This document shows positions 1-6,722 of a stretch of 19,765 bases of DNA, one piece after another; positions within the stretch are counted from its first letter, which is position 1, and each line of letters starts with the position of its first letter. Location of the stretch: NCBI GenBank assembly GCA_900549495.1, contig UROL01000011.1, positions 1-19,765 on the forward strand. Direction: 5' to 3'. A program made the translations under genes and the position numbers. This DNA is from an uncultured Eubacteriales bacterium (GTDB lineage Bacteria > Bacillota > Clostridia > Oscillospirales > Oscillospiraceae). The notes beneath the pieces are model-generated. The model worked only from the letters and a program-made list of their open reading frames with translations. It was not told the origin of the DNA and did no database searches.

Positions 1-48
1 CGAGATCAGCCTCGGTCTCGTGGGCTCGGAGATGTGTATAAGAGACAG
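1..48 (+). other. Illumina Nextera i7 adapter contamination (left contig end)
   Basis: Bases 15-48 are the 34-base Nextera read-2/i7-side transposase adapter, ending in the 19-base Tn5 mosaic end (AGATGTGTATAAGAGACAG). Bases 1-6 (CGAGAT) match the end of the P7 primer, and bases 7-14 (CAGCCTCG) match what I remember as the Nextera XT N710 index. This is library sequence, not genome; real sequence starts at 49. Translated leftward it gives the well-known artefact peptide CLLYTSPSPRD at the end of the first gene. Confidence 0.98.
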
Positions 49-551
49 GGGTAGCCCAGTCGGGCAAATTCCCCTGCATGGGGTGTCAGAAGGGTGATGC
101 CAGTTCGTCCGCGCAGTAAATCCATATGCTTGGCAGCCAGGGTTATGCCGTCGGCATCCAAAATCAGGGGGCAGGTGACATTTTGCAGCGCCCAGCACAG
201 GATTTCCTCGGTGTCTGCCGACAGCCCCAGGCCGCAGCCTATCAGCACCGCATCCATCTGCCGGACTCGTCGGGCAAGCTCCGGTATGGCCTCCCGGCTG
301 AGAGCCCCGCCGCTGTCTGGCAGGGGAAGGACGATGGCCTCGTTCAGCTTCACTGCCTCAATGGCGTAAATGCTCTCCGGCACTCCCAGAAATACCAGCC
401 CGGCACCGGTACGCAAGGCCCCCATGGCAGACAGATAGGCGGCCCCGGTGTAGCCCCGGCTGCCGCAGAGCAGCAGAATTTTTCCGTAGCAGCCCTTGTG
501 GCCGTCCCGGTCCCTAGTGGGAAGAAGGGAAAGTACATCCTGGTGGGTCAT
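49..551 (-). CDS. nnrD: ADP-dependent (S)-NAD(P)H-hydrate dehydratase, 3' end cut by contig end
   Basis: The product repairs damaged NAD(P)H: it dehydrates (S)-NAD(P)HX using ADP, in the cytoplasm. About 167 residues are present of a domain that is usually near 280, so the C-terminal third is missing. Visible family features are HKGCYGKILLLCGS at the N-terminus (nucleotide-binding ribokinase-like fold), TGAAYLSAMGALRTGAGL, GCGLGLS, the DADGI segment, and TPHAGEF near the cut. The start ATG at 551 has a GGGAGA ribosome site about 8 bases upstream and overlaps the stop of the upstream exonuclease gene (ATGA), indicating translational coupling. A longer reading from 599 has no such support. The residues after GYP come from adapter. 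The companion epimerase domain (NnrE) is not visible here and may be separate or beyond the edge. Confidence 0.9.
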
Positions 552-1429
552 GGATTTTCTCCCGGGGCGTTGCCCTGCTCCTGGGAGTATACCTCCCACA
601 AATCGTCACTCATTTCATACAGAATCCGCCGGGGATGGTACCGGTCCGGGGCGGTGCGGGTGAGCTCCATGGTCAGAAGAATTTCGTCCCCTTGGCTGCA
701 CTGCCCCCGGGCCATGGATTCCTCCCGGCCCAGATGCAGCCAGGGCTCTGCGGTGACGGCTTCCCCGCACCAGGGGCATGTGTACTGCCGGAGCTTCTCA
801 TCGGCCAGGGCGGCTTTGGGGGAGTCGTATACGGTGTGGATGGGCGGCTCTGCAAAGGCCCGGCTGACATATTCTCCGCCGTATTCCTCCAGATTCAGGT
901 AGTTGCACACCAGCACCGTATTCCGGGAATCGTTCAGTGCATCGTGGGCGGTGTCCCCCTTCTCGTTGAGTACCTTCAGCGCATCATCCAGCGACATCTT
1001 TCGGGAGAACCGCATGATTTCGTTGCAAAAAATACGCTGCAAATCATAGGTGTCCGGCAAATTGGATACGTCAATGCCATGCAGCAGCATATTGTCAATG
1101 AGAATGGGCAAGTCGGAACGGCTCCAGGTCATGAAGCTGTATTCTTCTCCGCAAAATACCATAAATTTCTCATAGGCCTGGGGAAAGCTGAGGCCCTGCT
1201 CTTGCAGCAGCTTGTCCCGGATGCCAGTGAGGGTGACAATACGCCGGTGGAGCTTCTGATAGTATTGGGGCTTGATGTACAGCCGCAGCTCGTCCACCTT
1301 CTTGAACGCATCATCCAGCTTTACGGCGCCGATTTCAATGATTTCACCGGGCAGACACACCGGCTCGGTAATGATTTCGCATTCGGAACCGCACTGGTTC
1401 CATTCCAAATCGAAAATAATATAGTTCAT
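548..1429 (-). CDS. DEDDh-family 3'-5' exonuclease with C-terminal zinc-ribbon-like segment
   Basis: This 293-residue protein has the RNase T/DnaQ exonuclease fold. The catalytic set is visible: D7 and E9 (FDLEWNQ), D106 (WSRSDLPIL), and H162 with D167 (HDALNDSRNT), which makes it DEDDh. It resembles the KapD/sporulation-inhibitor-type exonucleases of Firmicutes, which trim RNA or DNA 3' ends; the real substrate is not shown. The last 75 residues carry CPWC (218-221) and a further Cys at 244, a possible small metal site. The ATG at 1429 is chosen over an upstream reading because AAGGGG lies 6 bases before it. A promoter lies at 1472-1500. The stop overlaps the start of nnrD, so the two are cotranscribed. 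Confidence 0.88.
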   Translation of the reverse strand: MNYIIFDLEWNQCGSECEIITEPVCLPGEIIEIGAVKLDDAFKKVDELRLYIKPQYYQKLHRRIVTLTGIRDKLLQEQGLSFPQAYEKFMVFCGEEYSFMTWSRSDLPILIDNMLLHGIDVSNLPDTYDLQRIFCNEIMRFSRKMSLDDALKVLNEKGDTAHDALNDSRNTVLVCNYLNLEEYGGEYVSRAFAEPPIHTVYDSPKAALADEKLRQYTCPWCGEAVTAEPWLHLGREESMARGQCSQGDEILLTMELTRTAPDRYHPRRILYEMSDDLWEVYSQEQGNAPGENP

Positions 1430-1471
1430 AATAACCCCTTTTTGTTTCTGGTCGGTGGGATGGATAAGGTC

Positions 1472-1500
1472 ATTATAAGCCCGGCCCATTCGGATGTAAA
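1472..1500 (-). promoter_or_regulatory. Sigma-A-type promoter of exonuclease-nnrD operon
   Basis: Reading leftward: TTTACA (1500-1495), 17-base spacer, TATAAT (1477-1472). The predicted start is near 1465, leaving a leader of about 35 bases before the ATG at 1429. Confidence 0.8.
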
Positions 1501-1620
1501 GGAAAATATCACTGCCGGTGCAGCGTGTTCTGCGAAGCCGTATTATGGCGTGGATGGCAATTTCGCCGCTCCGCCATATCCTGCCCCCTGGGTGCATAGC
1601 CTTATCCCGGAGGCGATGGA

Positions 1621-2028
1621 ATGGATTACCAGGTTACCCTGGCGGGGGAGAACGTGGGAAGGGTGCAGGCGGAAAAGCAGGGGCTATACTATCATGTGGT
1701 GTGCCGGTGCCGCCTTTCGGGGGATGTGGTGTACCGGCTGGAATGCAGCTCCGGCGAGAAAAAGGCGAATTTGGGGGTTCTGGTTCCCATGGATGCGGGC
1801 TTCGGTGTGGATACCCGATTCCCGGTGAGCCGGGTGGGAGAGGGGAGACTGTCCTTTTCCCTGCTGCCAAAGCACGACCCTCTGGGTGGCAGGCGCTTTG
1901 TGCCCATCTGCCCAGAGGAGCCCTTTGGTTACCTGGAACGGCTGAAGGATGCCTTTTTGGAAACCAGAGAGGGCCAAATGGGAGCCAGTATCCCTGCTAT
2001 CCCGGAGAACCCCCAAAATACAACTTGA
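1621..2028 (+). CDS. Conserved-looking hypothetical protein, 135 aa
   Basis: I do not recognise this family. It is a small soluble protein with no signal peptide or membrane segment. It is rich in short beta-like stretches (VTLAGENVGRVQAEKQGLYY, LGVLVPMDAGFGVDTRF) and contains two cysteines close together (CRC near residue 29). The ATG at 1621 has GGAGG 7 bases upstream; an overlapping ATG five bases earlier is in another frame. It is divergent from the exonuclease gene with a 191-base gap, and I see no strong rightward promoter there. Its last codons overlap the -35 of the cobalamin riboswitch promoter. A larger overlapping reading (1518-2036) in another frame lacks a ribosome site and was not accepted. 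Confidence 0.7.
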   Translation: MDYQVTLAGENVGRVQAEKQGLYYHVVCRCRLSGDVVYRLECSSGEKKANLGVLVPMDAGFGVDTRFPVSRVGEGRLSFSLLPKHDPLGGRRFVPICPEEPFGYLERLKDAFLETREGQMGASIPAIPENPQNTT

Positions 2029-2052
2029 CTTTTTGACAAAATGTGATAGAAT
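2025..2052 (+). promoter_or_regulatory. Promoter of the cobalamin riboswitch-cbiK transcript
   Basis: TTGACT (2025-2030), 16-base spacer, TAGAAT (2047-2052) with TG one base before it (extended -10). The start should fall near 2059, just before the aptamer. The -35 lies inside the stop-codon region of the preceding gene. Confidence 0.8.
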
Positions 2053-2064
2053 TCTCCATGGAGC

Positions 2065-2251
2065 GAAAGACAGTGGCAGCCCCAGCGGCTGCTGAAAAGG
2101 GAAGCAGGTGAAAGGCCTGCGCGAACTCGTCACTGTATACAGCGCCAATTCCGGGCAATGATGTCACTGGAAACGGGAAGACGTCCGGAATTGCTGTGAG
2201 CCAGGAGACCTGCTGTCATTTCAGGCTGAGGAAACCACGAGTAATTGGTTT
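2065..2251 (+). promoter_or_regulatory. Cobalamin (adenosylcobalamin-class) riboswitch aptamer
   Basis: The conserved core is plain: GGGAAGCAGGTGAAAGGCCTGC (shortened here to its family match, 2099-2120), CACTGT (2131-2136), a central arm with CACTGG and GGGAAGAC, then the B12 box GAGCCAGGAGACCTGC (2198-2213). P1 can be drawn between GAAAGACAG (2065-2073) and CTGTCATTTC (2213-2222, one bulge). A P13 hairpin AAACC/GGTTT (2232-2236 with 2247-2251) shows ACGAGT in its loop, complementary to ACTCGT at 2125-2130 in L5, which is the expected kissing-loop contact. In this class ligand binding usually lowers downstream expression; here a terminator follows at 2323. Confidence 0.95.
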
Positions 2252-2322
2252 TGTCACAGAATCCGCAGTGCCTGGCAGGAGGTGCTCCTTTTGTCATGCC
2301 CATGCGGGGATATTTTCGTGAA

Positions 2323-2367
2323 AAACCTCTCGGTCGAGTTTTCGGCAGAGAGGTTTATTTTTATTTT
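2323..2367 (+). terminator. Riboswitch expression-platform terminator
   Basis: AAACCTCTC (2323-2331) pairs perfectly with GAGAGGTTT (2348-2356), followed by ATTTTTATTTT. It lies between the aptamer and the cbiK ribosome site, so B12 control is probably by premature termination. A smaller hairpin AGGAG-GTG-CTCCT lies upstream at 2277-2289. Confidence 0.85.
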
Positions 2368-2384
2368 ACCAGGAGGAAAAACAC

Positions 2385-3956
2385 ATGAAAAAACTCATTG
2401 CATTTCTCTGCGCCGTTTCCATGCTGCTGAGCGTGGCGGTTTTTGCCGGGGCCGATGCCGCCGCCGATAAGGCTGCTGCCGATGCCGTGGCCGAGCTGAT
2501 TGATGCCATCTATGTTCAGGCCCGCACCGAGGACACCGATGCCCAGTGCGCTGCCGCCAAGGCTGCCTGGGATGCCCTGACCGACGAGCAGAAGGAGCTG
2601 GTGGAGGGCGAGGAAGCCAGCCCCGATTACTTCGGCCTGGATACCGGCGATGCCTCCCTGGACGATCCCCGCAATGCCGACGAGATTGGCGAGAAGGAAA
2701 TCCTGGTGGTCTCCTTCGGCACCTCCTTCAATGGCAGCCGTGCCGCCGACATCAAGGGCATTGAGGATGCCATTGCCGCCGCATTCCCCGACTGGTCCGT
2801 CCGCCGTGCCTTCACCGCACAGATTATCATCAACCATGTCCAGGCCCGGGACGGCGAGTTCATCGACAACATGGACCAGGCCCTGGAGCGTGCCGTTGCC
2901 AACGGCGTGAAGCAGCTGCTGATTCAGCCCACCCACCTGATGCACGGCGCTGAGTACGACGAGCTGATGGAGGCCGTGGCCGCCTACGCCGACAAGTTCG
3001 AGTCCGTTGTGGTTGCCGAGCCCCTGCTGGGCGAGGTCGGCAAGGATGCCACCGTTATCAATGCCGACAAGGCCGCTGTGGCAGAGGCTGTGGTGGCTGC
3101 TGCCGTAGCCGAGGGCAATTTTGACTCCGTCCAGGCTGCTGCCGACAACGGCACCGCCTTTGTCCTGATGGGCCATGGCACCGCCCACGTTGCCAAGGTG
3201 ACCTACAGCCAGATGCAGACCCAGATGAACGAGCTGGGCTACAACAATGTGTTCATCGGCACCGTGGAAGGGGAGCCCGAGGAGACCGCTTGCGAGAACG
3301 TCATCGAGGCCGTTGCCGCTGCCGGTTACAAGAACGTGGTTCTGCGTCCCCTGATGGTGGTTGCCGGTGACCATGCCAACAACGACATGGCCGGTGACGA
3401 GGAAGATTCCTGGAAGTCCATGTTCCTGGCCTCCGGCAAGTTCGAGAATGTGGACTGCCAGATTTCCGGCCTGGGCTCCATCGAGGCCATTCAGAACCTG
3501 TACATCTCCCACGTCCAGGATGCTCTGGATGGCAAAGAGGGCGTGGTTATCACCGCCAAGGAGGAAAACGCTGCCCCTGCTTCTCAGCTGGCTGACGGCG
3601 TATACACCGTGGATGTGACCACCGACGGCGGCATGTTCAAGCTCAGCGAGGCCGCCGAGGGCAAGGGCACCCTGACCGTGAAGGATGGGAGAATGACCGT
3701 TCACTTCACCCTGTCCGGCAAGGGCTTCAGCCAGGTCTTCGTGGGTACCGCTGAGGATGCCCAGAAGGAAGGCGCTGCCGTGATTGACGCTGTGGAGGAC
3801 ACCTTGCAGTACTCCGACGGCACCACCGACACCACCAACGGCTTCGACGTTCCTGTTGAAGAACTGAACGTGGAGCTGCCCCTGGCTGCCATGGGCAAGA
3901 AGAGCGCAAAGTGGTATGACCACTCCATCTGTGTCTCCAATCCTGTAGAGCAGTAA
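2385..3956 (+). CDS. cbiK: Extracytoplasmic CbiK-like sirohydrochlorin cobaltochelatase with accessory domains
   Basis: The 523-residue protein starts with a signal peptide (MKKLIAFLCAVSMLLSVAVFAGA) with no lipobox cysteine, so it should be secreted or wall-associated. Residues about 25-75 form an alanine-rich helical segment ending AAWDALTDEQKELVE, like three-helix modules of Firmicute surface proteins. Residues about 105-384 are the CbiK chelatase domain: LVVSFGTSFNGSR, PTHLMHGAEYDEL (candidate metal ligand H184), MGHGTAH (H264), IGTVEGEPE, and MVVAGDHANNDMAGDEE. Family CbiK inserts Co(2+) into sirohydrochlorin, normally in the cytoplasm. Residues about 402-515 are a C-terminal beta-rich domain (ADGVYTVDV..., TLTVKDGRMTVHFTLSG) of a type seen on surface metal/tetrapyrrole proteins. 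GGAGG precedes the ATG by 9 bases. No other cobalamin gene is adjacent. Whether it is an enzyme or a tetrapyrrole/metal-binding uptake protein is open. Confidence 0.9.
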   Translation: MKKLIAFLCAVSMLLSVAVFAGADAAADKAAADAVAELIDAIYVQARTEDTDAQCAAAKAAWDALTDEQKELVEGEEASPDYFGLDTGDASLDDPRNADEIGEKEILVVSFGTSFNGSRAADIKGIEDAIAAAFPDWSVRRAFTAQIIINHVQARDGEFIDNMDQALERAVANGVKQLLIQPTHLMHGAEYDELMEAVAAYADKFESVVVAEPLLGEVGKDATVINADKAAVAEAVVAAAVAEGNFDSVQAAADNGTAFVLMGHGTAHVAKVTYSQMQTQMNELGYNNVFIGTVEGEPEETACENVIEAVAAAGYKNVVLRPLMVVAGDHANNDMAGDEEDSWKSMFLASGKFENVDCQISGLGSIEAIQNLYISHVQDALDGKEGVVITAKEENAAPASQLADGVYTVDVTTDGGMFKLSEAAEGKGTLTVKDGRMTVHFTLSGKGFSQVFVGTAEDAQKEGAAVIDAVEDTLQYSDGTTDTTNGFDVPVEELNVELPLAAMGKKSAKWYDHSICVSNPVEQ

Positions 3957-3998
3957 TGCCCCGGGTTGACCGATTGACATAACCTGTGATAAAATAAG

Positions 3999-4027
3999 CT
4001 CCCGGTGCAAGTCGCACCGGGAGTTTT
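3999..4027 (+). terminator. Rho-independent terminator after cbiK
   Basis: CTCCCGGTGC (3999-4008), loop AAGTC, GCACCGGGAG (4014-4023), then TTTT. It is a perfect 10-bp stem. It sits only 15 bases before the ribosome site of the next gene, so that gene needs readthrough or a promoter overlapping this site. Confidence 0.88.
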
Positions 4028-4042
4028 GTATGGGGTGATACA

Positions 4043-4693
4043 ATGGACAAGAGCCAGGCAATTCAGATTCTATGGGATTATATGTACTTGCATCAGCAGC
4101 TCCAACCGGCGGATTGCATCATCGGCTTTGGCTGCTACAACGAAGACGTGGCAAGAAGGGCGGCCCAGTTGTACCGCCAGGGCTATGCCCCCAGGGTGCT
4201 GTTCTCTGGCGGGCTGGGGAGAAATACCAGGGCCATGTGGACGCGCAGCGAGGCAGAGCATTTCCGGGAGGTTGCCGTTGCAGAGGGGGTGCCGGAAAGC
4301 GCCATTTTGCTGGAAACCCAATCCACCAATACCGGGGAAAATCTGGTGTTTTCCCGGCGGGTGCTGCTGGAGGCGGGATTGGAGCACCCCAGGATTATCG
4401 GCGTACACAAGCCCTACATGGAGCGGCGGCTGCTGGCGGCCTTTCCGGTTTATTGGCCGGAAGCAGAGGCGCAGGTCACCTCCTGGCAGCAGAGCTTCCG
4501 GGAATATGTGGCAGGCGTGGGCCGCTGGGGCCGGACGGAGGAGGACACCATCCACATGCTGGTGGGGGATTTCCAGCGGGTGGAGGAATACGCCCGCCGG
4601 GGCTATCAGGTGCCCCAGCCCATTCCGCCGGAAGCCAGAGCGGCCTTTTCTACCCTGGTGCATCTGGGGTATCGGGGGCAGCTGGTGCGGTGA
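4043..4693 (+). CDS. YdcF/SanA-like DUF218 family protein
   Basis: This 216-residue protein matches the DUF218 family: the N-terminal ADCIIGFGCYNEDVARRAAQLY segment, then RVLFSGGLGRNTR, a central SEAEHF, and the hallmark ETQSTNTGENLVFSRRVL (91-108). Members include ElyC, SanA and YdcF; the fold is Rossmann-like, some bind nucleotides or affect cell-envelope metabolism, and the reaction is not settled. It lacks the N-terminal membrane helices of SanA, so it resembles cytoplasmic YdcF. GGGGTG lies 5 bases before the ATG. Its 3' end overlaps the convergent VanZ-like gene by 44 bases. Confidence 0.85.
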   Translation: MDKSQAIQILWDYMYLHQQLQPADCIIGFGCYNEDVARRAAQLYRQGYAPRVLFSGGLGRNTRAMWTRSEAEHFREVAVAEGVPESAILLETQSTNTGENLVFSRRVLLEAGLEHPRIIGVHKPYMERRLLAAFPVYWPEAEAQVTSWQQSFREYVAGVGRWGRTEEDTIHMLVGDFQRVEEYARRGYQVPQPIPPEARAAFSTLVHLGYRGQLVR

Positions 4694-5144
4694 GCTTCCC
4701 CTGGATGTACTTGAAAAGGATGTAGCCCAGGGAAGCGCCGAACAGGTTCAAAATCAGGTCGTCCACATCACAGGTTCCCACCAGCAGGAGCATTTGCAAG
4801 ACCTCCACGGCGGTGATAACGGTCAGCACCAGCAGCAGCGTTCTGTAAAATTTCCTCAGGGAGCTGCACAGCACCGGGGGGAAGAAGCCCATGGGCACGA
4901 ACAGCAGAATATTCCCCAGAAAATTGGTCAGGGCATAGGGGAGGTAGAGGTGATTGACAGGTCGTGCAAAAATCCGCCAATAGTTTTTAATGACCCGGAA
5001 TGGAATCACATTCACATGGCGGCGCAGCCGCACCGAATAGGGCAGAGGCGCCATATCCGGCCTGCGGAGAAACAGCAGGAAAACCATGGTCATGCCATAG
5101 AGAAAGGCAAGGATGGTAATGGTTCTTTTCTTTTCTGGATGCAA
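4650..5144 (-). CDS. VanZ-like family membrane protein
   Basis: This 164-residue protein has four likely membrane helices (about 8-26, 70-92, 99-122, 128-147). The VanZ-family signature is present: LTNFLGNILLFVPMGFF (N74, G77, N78, P84, G86), then EVLQ (E114, Q117), and DVDDLILNLFGASLG (D128, D129, N133, G136). VanZ gives low teicoplanin resistance in enterococci; most homologues have no proven role and act at the membrane. The start is a TTG at 5144 with AGAGG 9 bases upstream; the first internal ATG (residue 18) would delete helix 1. It has its own strong promoter at 5198-5226. The 3' end runs into the convergent DUF218 gene. Confidence 0.85.
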   Translation of the reverse strand: MHPEKKRTITILAFLYGMTMVFLLFLRRPDMAPLPYSVRLRRHVNVIPFRVIKNYWRIFARPVNHLYLPYALTNFLGNILLFVPMGFFPPVLCSSLRKFYRTLLLVLTVITAVEVLQMLLLVGTCDVDDLILNLFGASLGYILFKYIQGKLTAPAAPDTPDAPG

Positions 5145-5197
5145 ACTTTTCGCCTCTTTTACACAGGGACTGCCCGCACCTTCTGCACGGACAATAT

Positions 5198-5226
5198 ATT
5201 ATATCAGAATGCCCCCATTTGTGCAA
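5198..5226 (-). promoter_or_regulatory. Extended -10 promoter of the VanZ-like gene
   Basis: Reading leftward: TTGCAC (5226-5221), 17 bases, TATAAT (5203-5198), preceded by TGA to give TGnTATAAT. The start is near 5191, with a leader of about 47 bases. The -35 lies directly beyond the T-run of the upstream terminator. Confidence 0.85.
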
Positions 5227-5227
5227 C

Positions 5228-5258
5228 AAAAAACACCTGCCTCCATTGGAGACAGGTG
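5228..5258 (-). terminator. Terminator of the PPi-phosphofructokinase gene
   Basis: Read leftward, CACCTGTCTCC (5258-5248), loop AAT, GGAGGCAGGTG (5244-5234), then TTTTTT. The single non-Watson-Crick position is a U-G pair on this strand but a C-A mismatch on the other, which supports leftward use. Confidence 0.88.
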
Positions 5259-5273
5259 CTTTTGGAAAAGCGA

Positions 5274-6518
5274 TTACTTTGCGAACACTCTCTTCAGGTG
5301 CACAAAGCGGGGCAGACCATCTTCCTTGACCATGTCGGTCTCGCCCTGAATCAGGGGCAGGCAGTAGTCAATGAAGTCCTGGGTCACGCCGTTGCCCTCG
5401 GCATTGATCCACTCGCGGGGCACCTTCTTCTCGGTGTTGGCCACCAGGCTCAGATCAAACAGCGCAGGCTCACACTTGTAGCCGTTGGCATCCCGGGTGC
5501 ACTTGAAGCCCACCATCTTGTCGGTGATACCGGCCACAGCGGACTCCACGGCCACCTTGCCGGACATAAAGCTCTCGGCAATGTCGGTGCCGGAAGCGCA
5601 GTGAGCGGCGCAGCGCTGCAGCAGGCTCAGCTCGATGGGGCGAACCTTTGCGCCGGTGGCGGCCTTCACCACATCGGCCAGTCTTGCGGCCAGGCCGCCC
5701 AGCTGGGCATGGCCGAAGCCGTCGGTGCCGGAGGTCTTTGCCTCGGACACGAAGGTGCCGTCGGCGTAGTGTACGCCCTCGGAAACAGCCACCAGGCAGT
5801 TCTTCTTCTCGGCGTAGACCCGCTTCACATCGGCAATGAACTTGTCCATGTCGAAGTCGACCTCGGGCAGATAGATGAAGTCGCAGCAGGGCTCTTCTTC
5901 GTTGGCCAGCGCGGCGGCGGCGGTCAGCCAGCCGGCGTGACGGCCCATGCACTCGATAATGGTCACCATGCCGGTGTCGTACACCTGGCAGTCCCGGGAG
6001 ACTTCCATGAAGGAGGTGGCGATATACTTGGCGGCAGAGGCGAAACCGGGGCAGTGGTCAGTTCCGGCCAAATCGTTGTCGATGGTCTTGGGCACACCCA
6101 TGACCCGGCACTCATAGCCAACCCGGTTCATGTACTTGGAAATCTTGTTGCAGGTGTCCATGGAGTCGTTGCCGCCGTTGTAGAAGAAGTAGCGGACATT
6201 GTACTTCTTGAAGATTTCCAGGATGCGCTTGTAGTCGGTGTCATCCACGTCGGGGTCGGCAATCTTATAGCGGCAGGAGCCCAGAGCGGAGGAGGGAGTG
6301 TGCATCATGTTGGCCAGTTCAGCAGGATCTTCCTCGTCCATAATCATCAGCTGATCGTTCAGCACGCCCTTGATGCCGTGGAAGGCACCGTAGACGGTGG
6401 TGATGTTGGGGTTCTCCAGGCCGGTTTTGATTACGCCGTAGGCGGAGCAGTTGATGACGGAAGAAGGACCGCCGGACTGACCGACAATCAGAGAACCTAC
6501 CAGAGCTTTTTCAGACAT
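5274..6518 (-). CDS. pfp: Pyrophosphate-dependent 6-phosphofructokinase
   Basis: This 414-residue enzyme phosphorylates fructose 6-phosphate to fructose 1,6-bisphosphate in glycolysis, most likely with PPi as donor and reversibly. The phosphofructokinase fold is shown by GQSGGPSSVIN (13-23), GGND (115-118), PKTIDND (143-149) and MGRHAGW (181-187). GGND in place of GGDGS, with Lys in PKTIDND, is the classic mark of PPi rather than ATP use. The ATG at 6518 has GGAGG 9 bases upstream. The promoter is at 6602-6630 and the terminator at 5228-5258, so it is monocistronic. It is divergent from the aldolase gene, whose enzyme uses its product. Codons end strongly in C or G. Confidence 0.95.
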   Translation of the reverse strand: MSEKALVGSLIVGQSGGPSSVINCSAYGVIKTGLENPNITTVYGAFHGIKGVLNDQLMIMDEEDPAELANMMHTPSSALGSCRYKIADPDVDDTDYKRILEIFKKYNVRYFFYNGGNDSMDTCNKISKYMNRVGYECRVMGVPKTIDNDLAGTDHCPGFASAAKYIATSFMEVSRDCQVYDTGMVTIIECMGRHAGWLTAAAALANEEEPCCDFIYLPEVDFDMDKFIADVKRVYAEKKNCLVAVSEGVHYADGTFVSEAKTSGTDGFGHAQLGGLAARLADVVKAATGAKVRPIELSLLQRCAAHCASGTDIAESFMSGKVAVESAVAGITDKMVGFKCTRDANGYKCEPALFDLSLVANTEKKVPREWINAEGNGVTQDFIDYCLPLIQGETDMVKEDGLPRFVHLKRVFAK

Positions 6519-6601
6519 AAAGAATAACCTCCAATATGTTTTTTGATTTTTTGTTATGGAAAATGACAGGGCACTTTGGAGAAAGCCCCTATACCTCCCG
6601 C

Positions 6602-6630
6602 ATTATAACACAAAAGAAAGGCTTTGGCAA
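6602..6630 (-). promoter_or_regulatory. Promoter of pfp
   Basis: Reading leftward: TTGCCA (6630-6625), 17 bases, TATAAT (6607-6602). The leader is about 75 bases and can form a weak hairpin (CTTT/AAAG, 6574-6585). Confidence 0.85.
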
Positions 6631-6639
6631 ATATTATTG

Positions 6640-6667
6640 TTGATAATTTTGAAAAATGTGGTATAAT
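6640..6667 (+). promoter_or_regulatory. Promoter of fba
   Basis: TTGATA (6640-6645), 16 bases, TATAAT (6662-6667) preceded by TGG (extended -10). The leader carries a small hairpin AGCGGA/TCCGCT (6681-6698) just before the ribosome site. The -35 is only 9 bases from the -35 of the divergent pfp promoter. Confidence 0.83.
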
Positions 6668-6722
6668 AGCACCGAAACCGAGCGGACTCACCTCCGCTTA
6701 AATAAGGAAAGGATTGATTCCA

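Noticed and set aside
635..1828. 397-codon rightward open frame opposite the exonuclease
   Set aside because: The exonuclease on the other strand has a full catalytic set, a promoter and a ribosome site; this frame has none.
3966..3995. Possible promoter TTGACC-N18-TAAAAT for the DUF218 gene
   Set aside because: The predicted start would lie inside the cbiK terminator stem and the spacing is suboptimal. It is possible but too weak to list.
2361..4061. 566-codon leftward open frame opposite cbiK
   Set aside because: It is a shadow of the GC-biased codons of cbiK; it has no ribosome site and crosses the riboswitch terminator and the cbiK terminator.
4005..6527. 840-codon rightward open frame
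   Set aside because: It runs across three real genes on different strands and frames, and is low in complexity (Gly, His, Val, Gln rich) as shadows of GC-rich genes are.
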